DNA of 64,000 nt from Chloranthus sessilifolius (GCA_021018995.1 CM037588.1:81193765-81257764), one strand, 5' to 3'. Positions 25,030 through 34,993 are shown, numbered from the stretch's first letter. A program made the numbers and translations. The notes: generated by a model from the letters alone, not told the origin.

Positions 25030-26738
25030 ATCTGGAACTCAAGAAACTTCCAGAGACATTGAAGTATGCTTTCCTCGAGAATGACAAGAAACTCCCTGTG
25101 ATTATCTCCTCTTCTCTTACCAGTGAGCAAGAGGAGGAATTGCTAATAGTTTTGAGGAAGCACAAGAAAGCTTTTGGCTGGACCATTGCTGATCTAGGAG
25201 GGATTGATGCATCAATCTGTATGCATAGGATTTATCTAGAGGAGGGCTCAACACCCTCCAGGGAAATGCAGAGGAAATTGAATCCTCACATGCAAGAAGT
25301 GGTTATGAAAGAAATCATTAAGTTGCTGGATGCTGGGGTAATTTACCCCATCTCTGATTCTGAATGGGTGGCACCAATCCAGGTGGTACCCAAGAAATCT
25401 GGCATAACAGTGATCACAACCAACTCTGGAGAGTTGAGATCAGCCAGGGAGACCACTGGCTGGAGAGTTTGCATCGATTATCGAAAACTCAACTCCAAGA
25501 CCAGAGAAGACCACTTCCCTCTCCCCTTCATTGATTAAATTTTGGATAAGTTGGCTAGGAAAGCTTTTTACTGTTTTCTTGATGGGTACTCAGGGTACAA
25601 CCAGATCCCTGTGCACCCTCTGGATCAAGAGAAAACTACTTTTACTTATCCTTTTGGTATCTTTGCTTACAGAAGGATGCCTTTTGGATTGTATAATGCC
25701 CCAGCCACCTTTCAGAGGTATATGTATGCCATTTTTTATGATATGATTGACAAATTCTTAGAAATTTTCATAGATGATTTTTCAGTTTATGGGAATAGCT
25801 TTGACCAATGTCTACAACACCTCCATTAGGTCTTACAAAGATGAGAAGAGACCAATTTGGTCTTAAGTTGGGAGAAGATCCACTTCATGGTAACACAAGG
25901 ACTTGTGTTGGGCCATGTAGTCTCTAAAGATGGAATTGAGGTAGACAAGGCCAAAGTTGATCTCATTAAAAATTTGCCCCCTCCGAGTATAGTCAAACAA
26001 ATCAGATCCTTCCTTGGACATGCTGGATTCTATAGGAGGTTTATCAAAGAATTTAGCAAGATTGCTAAGCCATTGAGCCACCTGCTCTGCTAGGTTGTGC
26101 CCTTTGATTTTTCTAATGAATGTCTTGAAGCTTTTAAAAAGTTAAAAATCTACCTCACCTCTGCCCCCGTACTCTAGACACCTGCCTATATCCTGCCCTT
26201 TGAGTTGATGTGTGATGCATCTGACTTGGCAATAGGTGTTGTCCTGGGCCAGAGAAAGGATAAGCTGCCTGTGGTCATTGCATATCTCAGCAAATCACTT
26301 GTTGAAGCTCAACTGAACTACACAACCACTGAGAAATAGCTCCTGGCAGTGGTTTTTGCTGTGGACAAGTTTAGACCTTACCTACTTGGGTCTAAAACTG
26401 TCATCTTCACTGACCACTCAGCATTAAAGTACCTACTATCCAAGATGGATGTAAAGCCCAGATTGATTAGATGGATACTCCTATTGCAGGAGTTTGACAT
26501 CGAAATCAAGGACAAGAAAGGTGTAGAAAATGTGGTGGCTGACCACTTGTCCAGAATTATATTGGAAAAAGGTGTTGATGACCTTGCTACAAATGATGTA
26601 TTCCCGGATGAGAAATTGTTTGCCATCCAATCTTTAGTCCCTTGGTTTACACATATTGTCAATTACCTAGTTATAGGCAAGATTCCTGCCCATTGGACAA
26701 AAATGGACAAAGACCTGCTTTTCTCACAGCTAAGATAG
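25030..26738 (+). pseudogene. Reverse transcriptase and RNase H region of element B
   Basis: Connection (LKYAFLENDKKLPVIIS), then RT blocks: LLDAGVIYPISDSEWVAPIQ, CIDYRKLNSKTREDHFPLPF, CFLDGYSGYNQIPVHP, RRMPFGLYNAPATFQRYM and FIDDFSVYG, the catalytic Asp pair. The thumb-like LGHAGFYRRFIKEFSKIAKP and RNase H blocks ([38 protein letters not shown]) follow. Clearly Athila clade. Fossil, broken. Confidence 0.9.
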
Positions 26739-27029
26739 CGGAACACTAATTTAAAATAGCGATTTGCTATCTTATGCTCGTGGAATGCTATCTTAAGATA
26801 GCGGATAGCTTTTTTAAAATAGAGGATAGCTACCTTAAATAACTAAAAATTATATAAAAAAATTATATATTTTATTTTTTAAGAAAGCTATGTTAAATAA
26901 AAATAACAATATAAAATAATAGCTATTTTTAAATTAGAGTTTATAAAATGATAGCTTTACTGTTATTAGTGTTAATAATCTAAAAAAATGATGTAAAAAA
27001 AAAATAAAAAAAAATTATATACCTTTGAT

Positions 27030-27440
27030 AAATGAGTTTTTCATAGCATTATTTTCGCCATTCAAGTAAGCCACTTGATCTTCTAAAGCCTCTACTTTCG
27101 CTTCTAATATTTTCTTTTCTCTTCCCAGATGCTCAATAGTTATCGCCTGTCCTTTTAATAGAGAAAAAGCGATATTGAAATCGCCTTTCATTTCTCTAAC
27201 TTACACTCGGAGAGACAAACACTCTTTACGAAGTTCCGTTATTTCGTTTATAAGTTGGGGATGCCTAGCAAGCTATTCTCTTGTTGGCTGCTTCATACTT
27301 TCTTATTCTTTTCCCTTTGATTTCGCTTGGTGACGTAGAACGACTTCGTAATCGTCATTATCGTCAGTGCTATCATTGTTATCGCTATCGTCATCGTCAT
27401 CATCCTCATCCTTATCGTAAACATTGTAAATTTCTTTCGC
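27030..27440 (-). pseudogene. Acidic and coiled-coil part of the DUF1985 transposon protein
   Basis: The minus strand encodes an Asp/Asn/Ser run (VYDKDEDDDDDDSDNNDS) from GAY-codon repeats at about 27360-27420. After frame interruptions comes a heptad-rich stretch with EHLGREKKILEAKVEALEDQ, which should form a coiled coil. An acidic linker followed by a coiled coil is common downstream of DUF1985 in plant elements. Broken. Confidence 0.4.
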
Positions 27441-27755
27441 TCTTTTTTGGGGCGAGTGTTCTTGTTCTTTTTTTCATTCTCTTTTTATGTCTCTTTGCTA
27501 GAAAAATAGTCGAATTGATCGATATTGTAATGCGTGTTTTTCAACATTGAGGTTGACGATGATCGGAGATTTAAAATTTTTTTCTCGGTAATAATTTGGA
27601 TTATGGCTGAATTTCATTGTTTCCCATTTCTACAGCCTCGGAAAGGGACTTTTCAGCTCAGTAAGAGCGGGGTGGACTTCTGGAAAGTGCTCCAACGCCT
27701 AAATCTGTAAGGCGATAATGCACCCATAGATGTTATATTGCCTTTTTGGATTCAC

Positions 27756-28200
27756 TTATGCCGCTTCTCTTCTGTCTATTGCTTTACATATGCAATCAAC
27801 CAGATTTTTGTATACTACCAAACCCCACAGATATTCGTTGAATTCTTTGAGGTTATCGACTAAATCCAAGTATTTACTATCCACTACTTGGTATATATCC
27901 GGAAGTAAGAACGAGCATACAAAAAATAACAATGATAATTCTAAAAATTCATTGTTGGAAAGATCGATATAATTAACAATTTCTTCAATAATAGACCTTT
28001 TAGCTGGCTTTCCCCGAAAGAATTTGTATCGAATGGTTTCTTCCTCTCTTATAGCCACATGCTCAGTCTCAGAACCTTTTAATATATTAAGGCCTCAAAT
28101 CAATGATATATTGGCCTCTTCCAGAACAACTTTCGTATTTTTAGCCTTAAATATGTTATCTTTAACCCAGAAGCTCAACATCGTGTCAACGAAGTCTTCA
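27756..28200 (-). pseudogene. DUF1985-like transposon protein fragment
   Basis: The 100-codon open stretch at 27756-28058 encodes FLLPDIYQVVDSKYLDLVDN, FNEYLWGLVVYKNLVDCICK and nearby hydrophobic segments, resembling the DUF1985 domain. Just upstream on the minus strand (28060-28200) a different frame gives SFWVKDNIFKAKNTKVVLEE-like text, also typical of the start of that domain. The frame is therefore interrupted between the two. The role in transposition is unknown even in intact relatives. Domain naming is from memory of the family. Confidence 0.55.
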
Positions 28201-28366
28201 ATAAAAACTAAATTCGCTGTAATATTAAATAGATAACCGAAAATTGATTCATCTAATATCATCTTCCTCTCTTCTACATCTAAGAATCAGAGAGTGTTAA
28301 CTGCATAGATCATAAACATACCTAAGTAATTAATTTTTTTTTTTTTTTAAATCTATTGCTTCTTAC

Positions 28367-28535
28367 CGCTATCTTAGAGTAGCGTTCCGCTATCTTGGCG
28401 TAGCGGACAGCTATCTTAGAGTAGCGTACCGCTATCTCAGTGTAGCGGACCGCCTTCTTAGAGTAGCGGACCGCTATCTTAGCGTAGCAGACCGCTTTCT
28501 TATTGTAGCGGACCGCTTTCTTAGAGTAGTAACCC
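28367..28535. repeat. 21-bp tandem repeat, about eight copies
   Basis: Unit close to CGCTATCTTAGAGTAGCGGA plus C, repeated head to tail with point differences; copies vary as CGCTATCTTGGCG, CGCCTTCTTAGAG and CGCTTTCTTATTG. Inside each unit CGCTA and TAGCG are inverted, so every copy can form a small hairpin. It continues into less regular, partly inverted copies up to about 28590. It looks like a subterminal repeat array of the adjacent DNA transposon. Confidence 0.8.
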
Positions 28536-28590
28536 TAAGATGGCGGTCCGCTATGCTAAGAGAGCGGTAGCGTAGCGGACTAAGATAGAA

Positions 28591-29360
28591 TGAAAGTGGG
28601 GAATAAAATTATCTTAAAAAATAAAAAAAAATTAATTGAAAAAAAATTACCACTTTGTCGCCGCTTCGTTGTCGTTGCCGCTCTCTCAATAATTACAGCA
28701 GTAATTGCAAAAAGTGAAAAGTCAATGGTCGGTGATAACAATTTTATAATAAAAAGGTTTTTACAACACAAGAGTACTTGAAACATTTTCAATGTCAGTA
28801 CTGATGTGGAAAGGACTTGGCTTGAAACTGACCTTTTGTGCAAGATTTGAAACTGCGGGGCCGTTTTTACAAATAAACAAAATTATAGAATCAAAAGTGT
28901 AAATTTCCCATCATTTATTCACTAGGTATTCCCTAACCTGCATAGGCTGCACGGAATTTAAAAGGCCACTTGATCCAACTTCTCTGTGTCAACAACCTTC
29001 GTATAGTTGTACTTATGACGGCGAGGGCAACCACAGGAAGGGAATCTTATTGATTGGCTAAATGAGAGGCGTTGATGGCGCCTCCCAGTTAATCTTCTGC
29101 TCTTAGCTACACAACATTACAAAGCAGCCGCAACTGAAAAAAAAAAAAAAAACATAAAAAATTTGGACGCCTAACCCCATTCCTTAATCTATGCTCATAT
29201 ATATAATATAGTATACAGCTTATATTACGGGCATACGCCTTTCTGTGGGGGAGTCGCACTAGTCACGGGCCAAAGAAAGGCCCTACTATGTTGAAATTGG
29301 AGGCTAAAGTAGCAAAAATTTCAAGACACCCTGCTTGGGCTTCAAACCATACGACCTGAA
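28591..29360. other. No recognised gene
   Basis: A/T-rich sequence with poly-A runs (28610-28650, 29138-29152). Short open frames on both strands show no family resemblance and no codon pattern I trust. Nothing supportable was found. Confidence 0.5.
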
Positions 29361-29363
29361 TCA

Positions 29364-29383
29364 ATAAATAAATAAATAAATAA

Positions 29384-29439
<56 letters not shown>
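29364..29439. repeat. Microsatellite (AATA)n followed by (TA)n
   Basis: About seven AATA units run directly into about 24 TA units. Confidence 0.95.
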
Positions 29440-29443
<4 letters not shown>

Positions 29444-29560
29444 GAAAGGGAAAAAATTGTATAAATAACATATTTTTTAGATCACATGCCACACGACTTA
29501 TGATCTCGGTACTAATACTGTAGCATTCAATTGCTCCATCTCAAAGACAACTACCCCTAT

Positions 29561-29656
29561 CAACGGATTGCTTACGTGGTGCGATGCAAATGCAATGAAT
29601 CTCAGCAATACATTTAGGGTGAACCACTTGCATCGTGCCACATAAGCAGTCCGTTG
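29561..29656. repeat. 96-bp inverted repeat (foldback)
   Basis: Arms of 29 bases (CAACGGATTGCTTACGTGGT... and its imperfect complement ending GCAGTCCGTTG) separated by 38 bases, with about four mismatches. It resembles a small foldback or MITE-type element. No target duplication could be assigned. Confidence 0.65.
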
Positions 29657-29696
29657 TTAGTCTGCTGTTTAAGGTGCATTCATTATATTTTTACAT

Positions 29697-29697
<1 letters not shown>

Positions 29698-29735
<38 letters not shown>
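29698..29735. repeat. Microsatellite (CA)n
   Basis: About 19 uninterrupted CA units followed by a short TACATATATA tail. Confidence 0.95.
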
Positions 29736-29739
<4 letters not shown>

Positions 29740-30153
29740 TATATATAGGCGTTGGTAAAAATACGCCTGATCGCAAAGGAAGACCTGTGTGCCCAATGGC
29801 CAGATCACATGCTACGTGGCATGATCAACTCAAAATAAATCTCGTTTTGCGTTGATCAGTCATGAGGCATTTGATTTTAAAAAAATATTTTTCTTTTGTT
29901 TAATTTTGCCCTCCGTTTGATGGGTCAAAGATAACGTAACGTCTTAACTTTTGTGCAATGATTTTCGCCAACGTTGACCACATATTTAACGGTGGAAAAG
30001 TCATAAAATAATTTTTCTTTTGTGATCTAATTGACCTTGCATAAACTGTCATTGCACTCGATCCTCGCAATGGATGCCACATAATGGCACCTAATGGTGG
30101 GGGTAGAAAAATCTCTACGCCCAAGCAAATAGTCCTTGAATAAACTTCGCTTA

Positions 30154-30155
<2 letters not shown>
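29740..30155. other. Distal upstream region of PR-1, with two W-box cores
   Basis: No gene seen. TTGACC occurs at 29974-29979 and 30031-30036, about 710-770 bases before the PR-1 start codon. TTGACC is the WRKY-factor site (W-box) found in many PR-1 promoters. Two copies in 400 bases may be chance. The edges (GGCGTTGGTAAAAATACGCC and AAAAATCTCTACGCCC) are loosely inverted, so the block may be a small repeat element. Confidence 0.3.

Positions 30156-30184
<29 letters not shown>
30156..30184. repeat. Microsatellite (TA)n
   Basis: About 14 TA units, directly before the GGTATCAAAT-ended element. Confidence 0.9.
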
Positions 30185-30186
<2 letters not shown>

Positions 30187-30190
30187 AGAT

Positions 30191-30442
30191 GGTATCAAAT
30201 ATCCGTCGATACTGACACGTATTGGCGATACGTATCGGTTTTTGGTCAAACCGATATGTATCGGTATTGCCGATATGTATCAGCCGATACGTCTTGGTAT
30301 TGGCCGATACATTTCGGTTTCAATCGAGTTTTTGTTTTATTTATTTATATATTTTAAATTAGCCGATACGTATCGGTATCGGCCGATTCAAATCCATCCC
30401 TCTATGAATGGATACCCGATATGCATATCCAAATTTGATACC
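30191..30442. mobile_element. MITE-like element with GGTATCAAAT ends and CGATACGTATCGG motifs
   Basis: Starts GGTATCAAATATCCG and ends with the inverted form, CAAATTTGATACC. The inside is a series of palindromic CGATACGTATCGG-like motifs (six or more), as in non-autonomous DNA elements common in plants. It ends about 300 bases before the PR-1 start codon, so it lies in the promoter region. Confidence 0.65.
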
Positions 30443-30666
30443 TTGCTAAAGAGTCGTTAACGTCGCTCCCCTATAGATGATATAAAAAGAGAGCTTCAAT
30501 GTAATCTCTTCTCCGCTCCATTAAAAAAATCATAATCTCCAAAACTGGACCCTACAAGAAACTGGAGTGGTCATCATTATCGAACATGGTTGCCACCGCA
30601 AAGTCTGAAACGTAATAAAACCTAAGAATACTATACAACGACTCCCAACCACTCTATGCGCACCAC

Positions 30667-30673
30667 TATATAT
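30667..30673 (+). promoter_or_regulatory. TATA box of PR-1
   Basis: TATATAT in the context CACCACTATATATGCCC, 75 bases before the ATG. With a start site about 30 bases downstream it would leave a leader of roughly 40-45 bases, normal for a plant gene. Confidence 0.6.
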
Positions 30674-30741
30674 GCCCGCCTCCCATAGAGCACAAGAAGC
30701 CCCTCAATTACTGCACGGCCACACCAAGCCCAAGTGCTGCC

Positions 30742-31254
30742 ATGATCAGATCAGACGGCTTTTGTGCCGTGATCATCGCCATTCTCCTCCTGATTCTCAT
30801 ACCCAACCAAGCCGATGCACAAGATAGAGGCTCTCTCAGCATGGCTAGGCAGTTCTTGGCTCCACAAAACGCGGCACGGGTGGCACTAAGGTTGCCGCCG
30901 CTAGTGTGGGACACACGGGTGGCGCGGTATGCAGAATGGTATGCAAACCAAAGGCGAAAAGACTGCGCCCTAAAGCACTCAAATGGGCCTTATGGTGAGA
31001 ACATATTTTGGGGGAGCGGGTACGGTTGGACCCCAGGTCAGGCAGTCACGGACTGGGTCTCGGAGCGCCAGTGGTACAGGTATTGGACCAACACGTGTGC
31101 CGCCAGGGAGGAGTGCGGGCACTACACCCAGATCGTATGGAGTAAAACAAAGATGGTAGGGTGCGCCAAGGTGACTTGTTATGGGGGCAGAGGGGAGTTC
31201 ATCACTTGCAACTATGACCCCCCAGGCAATTACATTGGAGAAAAGCCCTATTGA
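30742..31254 (+). CDS. PR1: Pathogenesis-related protein 1 (CAP superfamily), secreted
   Basis: Intact single-exon gene of 170 codons, the usual PR-1 size and structure. Residues 1-26 are a signal peptide with hydrophobic core VIIAILLLILI and a likely cut after ADA, so the protein should enter the apoplast. The mature part has the CAP fold signatures: PLVWDTRVARYAEWYA, HSNGPYGENI, GHYTQIVW (126-133) and CNYDPPGNY. His79, Glu86, Glu109 and His127 form the metal-site tetrad. Six cysteines remain after cleavage (75, 119, 125, 141, 146, 156), matching three disulfides. The last 11 residues, PPGNYIGEKPY, fit the CAPE defence-peptide pattern after CNYD. The mature protein has about 18 basic and 12 acidic residues, so it is a basic form. 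Family members bind sterols and act in defence; induction by pathogen is likely but inferred. Which PR-1 paralogue it is cannot be told. Confidence 0.96.
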   Translation: MIRSDGFCAVIIAILLLILIPNQADAQDRGSLSMARQFLAPQNAARVALRLPPLVWDTRVARYAEWYANQRRKDCALKHSNGPYGENIFWGSGYGWTPGQAVTDWVSERQWYRYWTNTCAAREECGHYTQIVWSKTKMVGCAKVTCYGGRGEFITCNYDPPGNYIGEKPY

Positions 31255-31650
31255 TGACCATCGTATGACTGTCATGAACGGGTGCGGCCCGCCACCTCAC
31301 ATTGCAACAACTATATGTATTACAAAAATTTAAGAGAGAAAGAGAGGCACTATCCTGTAATTTTCCTTTGTTTTTATATATTTTTATGCTTGAATTAGGA
31401 TATATTTTCATTGCTGCTAGTAGTGTTTCTTTACAGCGAGCGCTATCCACATAGAAAGGCGATCGCTTATTGATCGCTTATTGTGAGCCTTGGGAGAAAG
31501 GCGCCCTATGGCGTCAGAGTTGGTATTAGGCACTCGACCTGAGCATTTCTCTGCTAGTGGTGCTCGGGGGTAAATCTTCCTCTGCCAAAATAGTCAGCTT
31601 GAGAGGTGCACCATTATTTAAGAGCACGCAAATAGGTGGGCACCACTATT

Positions 31651-31985
31651 CTCACCCGTTTAATAGTAAATGCCACACAATATTTTTTTACGGACCAAAA
31701 CTATTGATTGATCTTACGATCATGGGCACCAATCAGACGGTCGGATGTTGATGCCGCATGGCACACATCCCTAAATGTGACGTAGATCATGGGCAAAAGA
31801 CCTTATCTGTAGGGGACGTGTGCCATGTGAAATCAACATATGACCATCTGATAGGTGTGCCATTATCTTAAGATCTATTATGTGGGAGATTGGAACAAAA
31901 ACTAATCTCCCTAATCTAATTTAAATCAGACAATATTTTCGTCCGTGAAAACACTATTTGGTACTTACTATTAAACGGGAAAGAT
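31651..31985. mobile_element. Inverted-repeat element (MITE-like) downstream of PR-1
   Basis: Left arm CACCCGTTTAATAGTAAATG and right arm ACTTACTATTAAACGGG pair. Further in, CAGACGGTCGGATGTTGATG and CATGGCACAC pair with their complements in 31813-31860. The element is thus largely palindromic over 335 bases. No coding content and no clear target duplication. Confidence 0.6.
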
Positions 31986-32316
31986 TAGCCGTACCCATAG
32001 AAGATATGCTTTTTATCTTTGGCGTTAAAAAATATTCGTGCATTTCTATGGTTGCTGAAGGGAGTTGACCCGAGCAATACCCACACTGCTCAGGTCAGGC
32101 TACCTTATACCATCTCATGGCATAATTTTAGTGTTCGAAAAATAGCCTTGGTGTGGCCATAGTAGAGAGAGGAGAGAAGAAATCTTTTTTTTCCCTATTG
32201 GACACAAATTTCAATGTTGTTAGACATGTCTAATTCAAATATAAATAATTTTTTTTGTTTTTGAAATATGGTCATTCGAGCGAGACAGCTTTGAAAATCG
32301 AGGAGCAGGCACATAT
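31986..32316. other. Flank of the large CACTA element, no gene
   Basis: No coding signal. The last three bases, TAT (32314-32316), are the left target duplication of the CACTA element. Confidence 0.5.
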
Positions 32317-32329
32317 CACTACAAATTGT

Positions 32330-32745
32330 GTCTGATTTACCGGCGGTCAAAAACCGCCCTTGAAAAATGCCAAACTGCCGCCAAAAATTTTGTCGGCAGC
32401 ATTGCATCCGCCGAGAAAACAACCGTCGGCGAAACTTTCACTGGCGGTTTTACCGGCAGTTTTTAAGCGTCGGCAAGAAGATACTTTTCCCGGCGGTTTC
32501 TAGCCGCTTGGAAATGGCGGAAACAGTACTCAACAGCTGGGTTACAAAATGTGCATAGCGGCAGTTTAAAACCGCTATGAATGTTTTTAAATTTTTTATT
32601 CCCGCTATTACAAAATGTGCATAGCGGCAGTTTAAAACCGCCGGGAATGTTTTTAAATTTTTTATTCCCCGGCAGTTTAAAACTGCCGAGCAAATATTAT
32701 CCTTATGATAATTTCCGGCAGTTTTAAACCGCCGGTAAAAAAGAA
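32330..32745. repeat. Subterminal repeats of the large CACTA element
   Basis: More than ten copies of CCGGCGG, GGCAGTTTTAAACCGCC and similar inverted motifs in 415 bases. It includes a two-copy tandem duplication of about 63 bases (32543-32605 and 32606-32669) that begins TACAAAATGTGCATAGCGGC. In En/Spm such motifs bind the TNPA protein. The opposite end (55340-55390) has only a few copies, so the two ends are unequal. Confidence 0.75.
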
Positions 32746-32749
32746 GTCA

Positions 32750-34150
32750 TTTAAAAAAAAAATGAAAAAATTACCTCAAATTTCCCCATAAATGGGCTGT
32801 ACCTTTTTTAGCCATTTATTAAACCATTCTAAACCTGTAGCATTTGAAATTGATTTTAGCCTTTTACAATTTTACCCTTTTTATAAAATTACCTTACTAT
32901 TTTATATTATTACGAATCGACCATCTAACCAGCTCCTTCAACCTCTGGCAACTCATCTCCTGCAACCTCCTGCAATTCATTCGCAACGCCAAACCTTCAC
33001 CCGCCCTTCAGCAACTGGACTTTGATTGATGGGATTCAAAAAACTCACATTAATCTTATTCTTCATTTTTGTTTCTTTGATTGGAGTACTGAAAACCCCC
33101 AACTTTCACCTGCTTTTTATCGGCCGGCACACTCGCCACCACCGCCGATTAACTCTATTGAAACCACCAATTTCCAACCCTATAGTTTCCCACCGTGTCA
33201 GGCCTCTTCTCCTTTGATTGGGGCCATCGAGCTGCTCGATGATGAGGTCGAAAGGGTTGCCAGAAGATTGATCACTGGAATCCTTTGATTGTGTTGACGA
33301 TGCAGGTTGCCGAAAAATCGATCATTGATTGTGTTGATGGCGAAGGAAGGGGGTTGCTGGAGATTGGATGGTAATTTTCTTGTTGAAATCATTCGCACCT
33401 TTGTTCACCAAATCGAGTTAAGTGCACCCAGTATTGAAGTCGATGGGAGATTGCCAAAAGATCGATGGCCGAAATCCTTGTTTGTATTGATTTTGTTGAT
33501 GATGCAGGAAGCTTTATCTTAAAAGTGCAAAATAGTAATCTCCATTATAAAAGGTACCAGCTGAGTTTGCACCGTGCATCTAGGCGGCCCATTTTCAAAT
33601 TACTAGTCTAGGTGCAATCACTAGTCTAAATGATCACATCATACACCACATAGATTACAAGGGCTTGCTGTAATAGCTTTATATACCAAAAGCTAACACT
33701 TCTTCGTCCCCACTTCCTTTAACTTGCTTATTAGCATGCTTATTCATTTTAATCTCCTCTCTTTCCGAACAAATTCCTTCTTGTCTTGGAAACAAAAACG
33801 ACATCATCATCTAAGACATCAAAATTAAAAAATTCATGTTAGCAATTCACAAATTCAAATTCCATGAGTCTTAAAAAAAATGAGTAAACGCCACTACAAG
33901 AGATATACCTAATAAATTTGGTACCAATGAAAACTACAACACCACTGGGAAAAAGCAAAAGCTTAAAATATCAATGATCGAAAACAGCTGCTTATGCCTT
34001 TAGGACAGCAAGTGAATACCGGTGTTGAAGCCAATTGAATCCCAAGAGGTTGATGAAGCATTTAAAGTGGTGTTACAGGCGTTGGTATTAGTAGCTCAGA
34101 TCAAATATTATTTACATAAAACTTTTGTTAATGATCCGAAAAACCTTGGT
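32750..34150. other. CACTA interior, nothing recognised
   Basis: Short open frames on both strands (for example 33026-33217 with a hydrophobic start) match no family I know and have no splice-supported structure. Part may be decayed captured DNA. A stretch at about 32820-32870 (AACCATTCTAAACCTGTAGC) is related to the repeats at 36322-36640. Confidence 0.4.
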
Positions 34151-34151
34151 G

Positions 34152-34205
34152 GGAGTTTATGCTCACTCCCCCAAATTGCTGAAGCACCATCAATTCGACT
34201 CCAAC
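34152..34205 (-). pseudogene. Possible captured fragment of an ERD6-like sugar transporter
   Basis: The minus strand reads VGVELMVLQQFGGVSINS. In ERD6-like plant monosaccharide transporters a membrane segment begins GVGLMVFQQFGGINGI, which is a good match over about 14 residues. An AG acceptor-like site lies just upstream. The piece is short, so a chance match is possible. It is in the same sense as the other captured exons nearby. Confidence 0.4.
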
Positions 34206-34283
34206 CTTACTGTTTTTGACAAGTAAAATAGAAAACTTTATTAGAAGAAAAAAACATTGTATTTTAGGAATTATTCGAACAAG

Positions 34284-34460
34284 AGTTAGTCTACAACCAG
34301 TGTCCACCCATCATGGGTGGACACGACAGTCCACGCATCTGTATGAATACATGACGTGCACGGAGTTCCAATGCATGGAAGTTCAGATCGCCATCCAGCC
34401 ACACATTCATGTGGACTGCTTTACTGCACATCATGGGTGGACACCCATTGTAGACTAACT
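34284..34460. mobile_element. MITE with 30-bp terminal inverted repeats inside the CACTA element
   Basis: Left end AGTTAGTCTACAACCAGTG, then TCCACCCATCATGG; right end CCATTGTAGACTAACT preceded by CATCATGGGTGGACA. The ends pair over about 30 bases with one or two mismatches. Length 177 bases, no coding content. A target duplication is not clear. Confidence 0.7.
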
Positions 34461-34789
34461 GATGTGGAATTTAGATCCAGGAGCATTGGCATTGAACATC
34501 AAGCTAATACTAGATACTTAGTAAATAGAGGTTAAAATAAATAGCAAAGAAGATTTAAGTATTAATATTGTCTTGTATATTTCTAATCTAAACAGTTCTT
34601 ATTCAACCAAGCATTCGTCATTGTAAAACATGTACAAATGAATGACTATTAATTCTAAGATCTCATTTTAACTTCTTTACATGCAATAAACGTTAGCCTT
34701 AATTCTAAAAGGAAAATATTTAGAAGCATGCATCTACAATGTCAGACTCAAAGCAAAGAGAGAAACAGAAGAATGAGTTAACAAGATAC

Positions 34790-34874
34790 CTTAATAAGCC
34801 GATTCTTCTGATAACCATTAAATCCTTGAATGTCGATATGATCTTTTGCATCCTTTACAAACCCAAGGAACCAT
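34790..34874 (-). pseudogene. Exon-like open stretch, unidentified
   Basis: 85 bases bounded on the minus strand by TATATATCAG before and GTATCT after, both good splice sites. It is open in one frame giving WFLGFVKDAKDHIDIQGFN and then GYQKNRLIK. The protein is not recognised. It lies between the sugar-transporter-like piece and the ICDH exons and in the same sense, so it may be a fourth captured host exon. Confidence 0.35.
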
Positions 34875-34993
34875 CTGATATATATAATAGCAAACAAACA
34901 GGGTATCAGTCTTTCTTCTAAAATTTAAAAGGCACCCAGTATGTCAAATAAGATGGTCACTCTGAGGTCAAATGTCATACATGTTGGTCCTAC

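Larger units (their letters stand above)
19437..26738 (+). mobile_element. Ty3/gypsy Athila-like element B, 5' part
   Basis: Plus-strand element of the same family as A, inserted into the LTR of D. Parts are LTR (19437-21987), primer site (21994-22010), gag, protease, RT and most of RNase H. The coding sequence stops matching at about 26738, where sequence rich in GCTATCTTA begins; no integrase or 3' LTR of B was found in the window. Fossil with several breaks. Confidence 0.85.
26739..28590 (-). mobile_element. Remnant of a DUF1985-type DNA transposon (MULE or CACTA)
   Basis: Bounded on both sides by sequence rich in GCTATCTTA/TAAGATAGC motifs (26730-26830 and 28367-28590), which look like subterminal repeats. 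The minus strand carries pieces of a protein family (DUF1985) common in plant Mutator-like and related elements that carry ULP1-like proteases. No transposase core, no clear target duplication and no clean terminal repeat were found. Element B does not resume on the far side, so this junction is not a simple insertion into B. Confidence 0.6.

Noticed and set aside
26739-28590. Reading this block as a clean insertion into element B
   Set aside because: Element B does not continue on the far side and no target duplication could be found.
33022-33520. Small secreted-looking protein frame (33026-33217) with hydrophobic start
   Set aside because: Overlapping frames of similar length on the same strand, no conservation signal, and position within the CACTA interior make a chance frame more likely.
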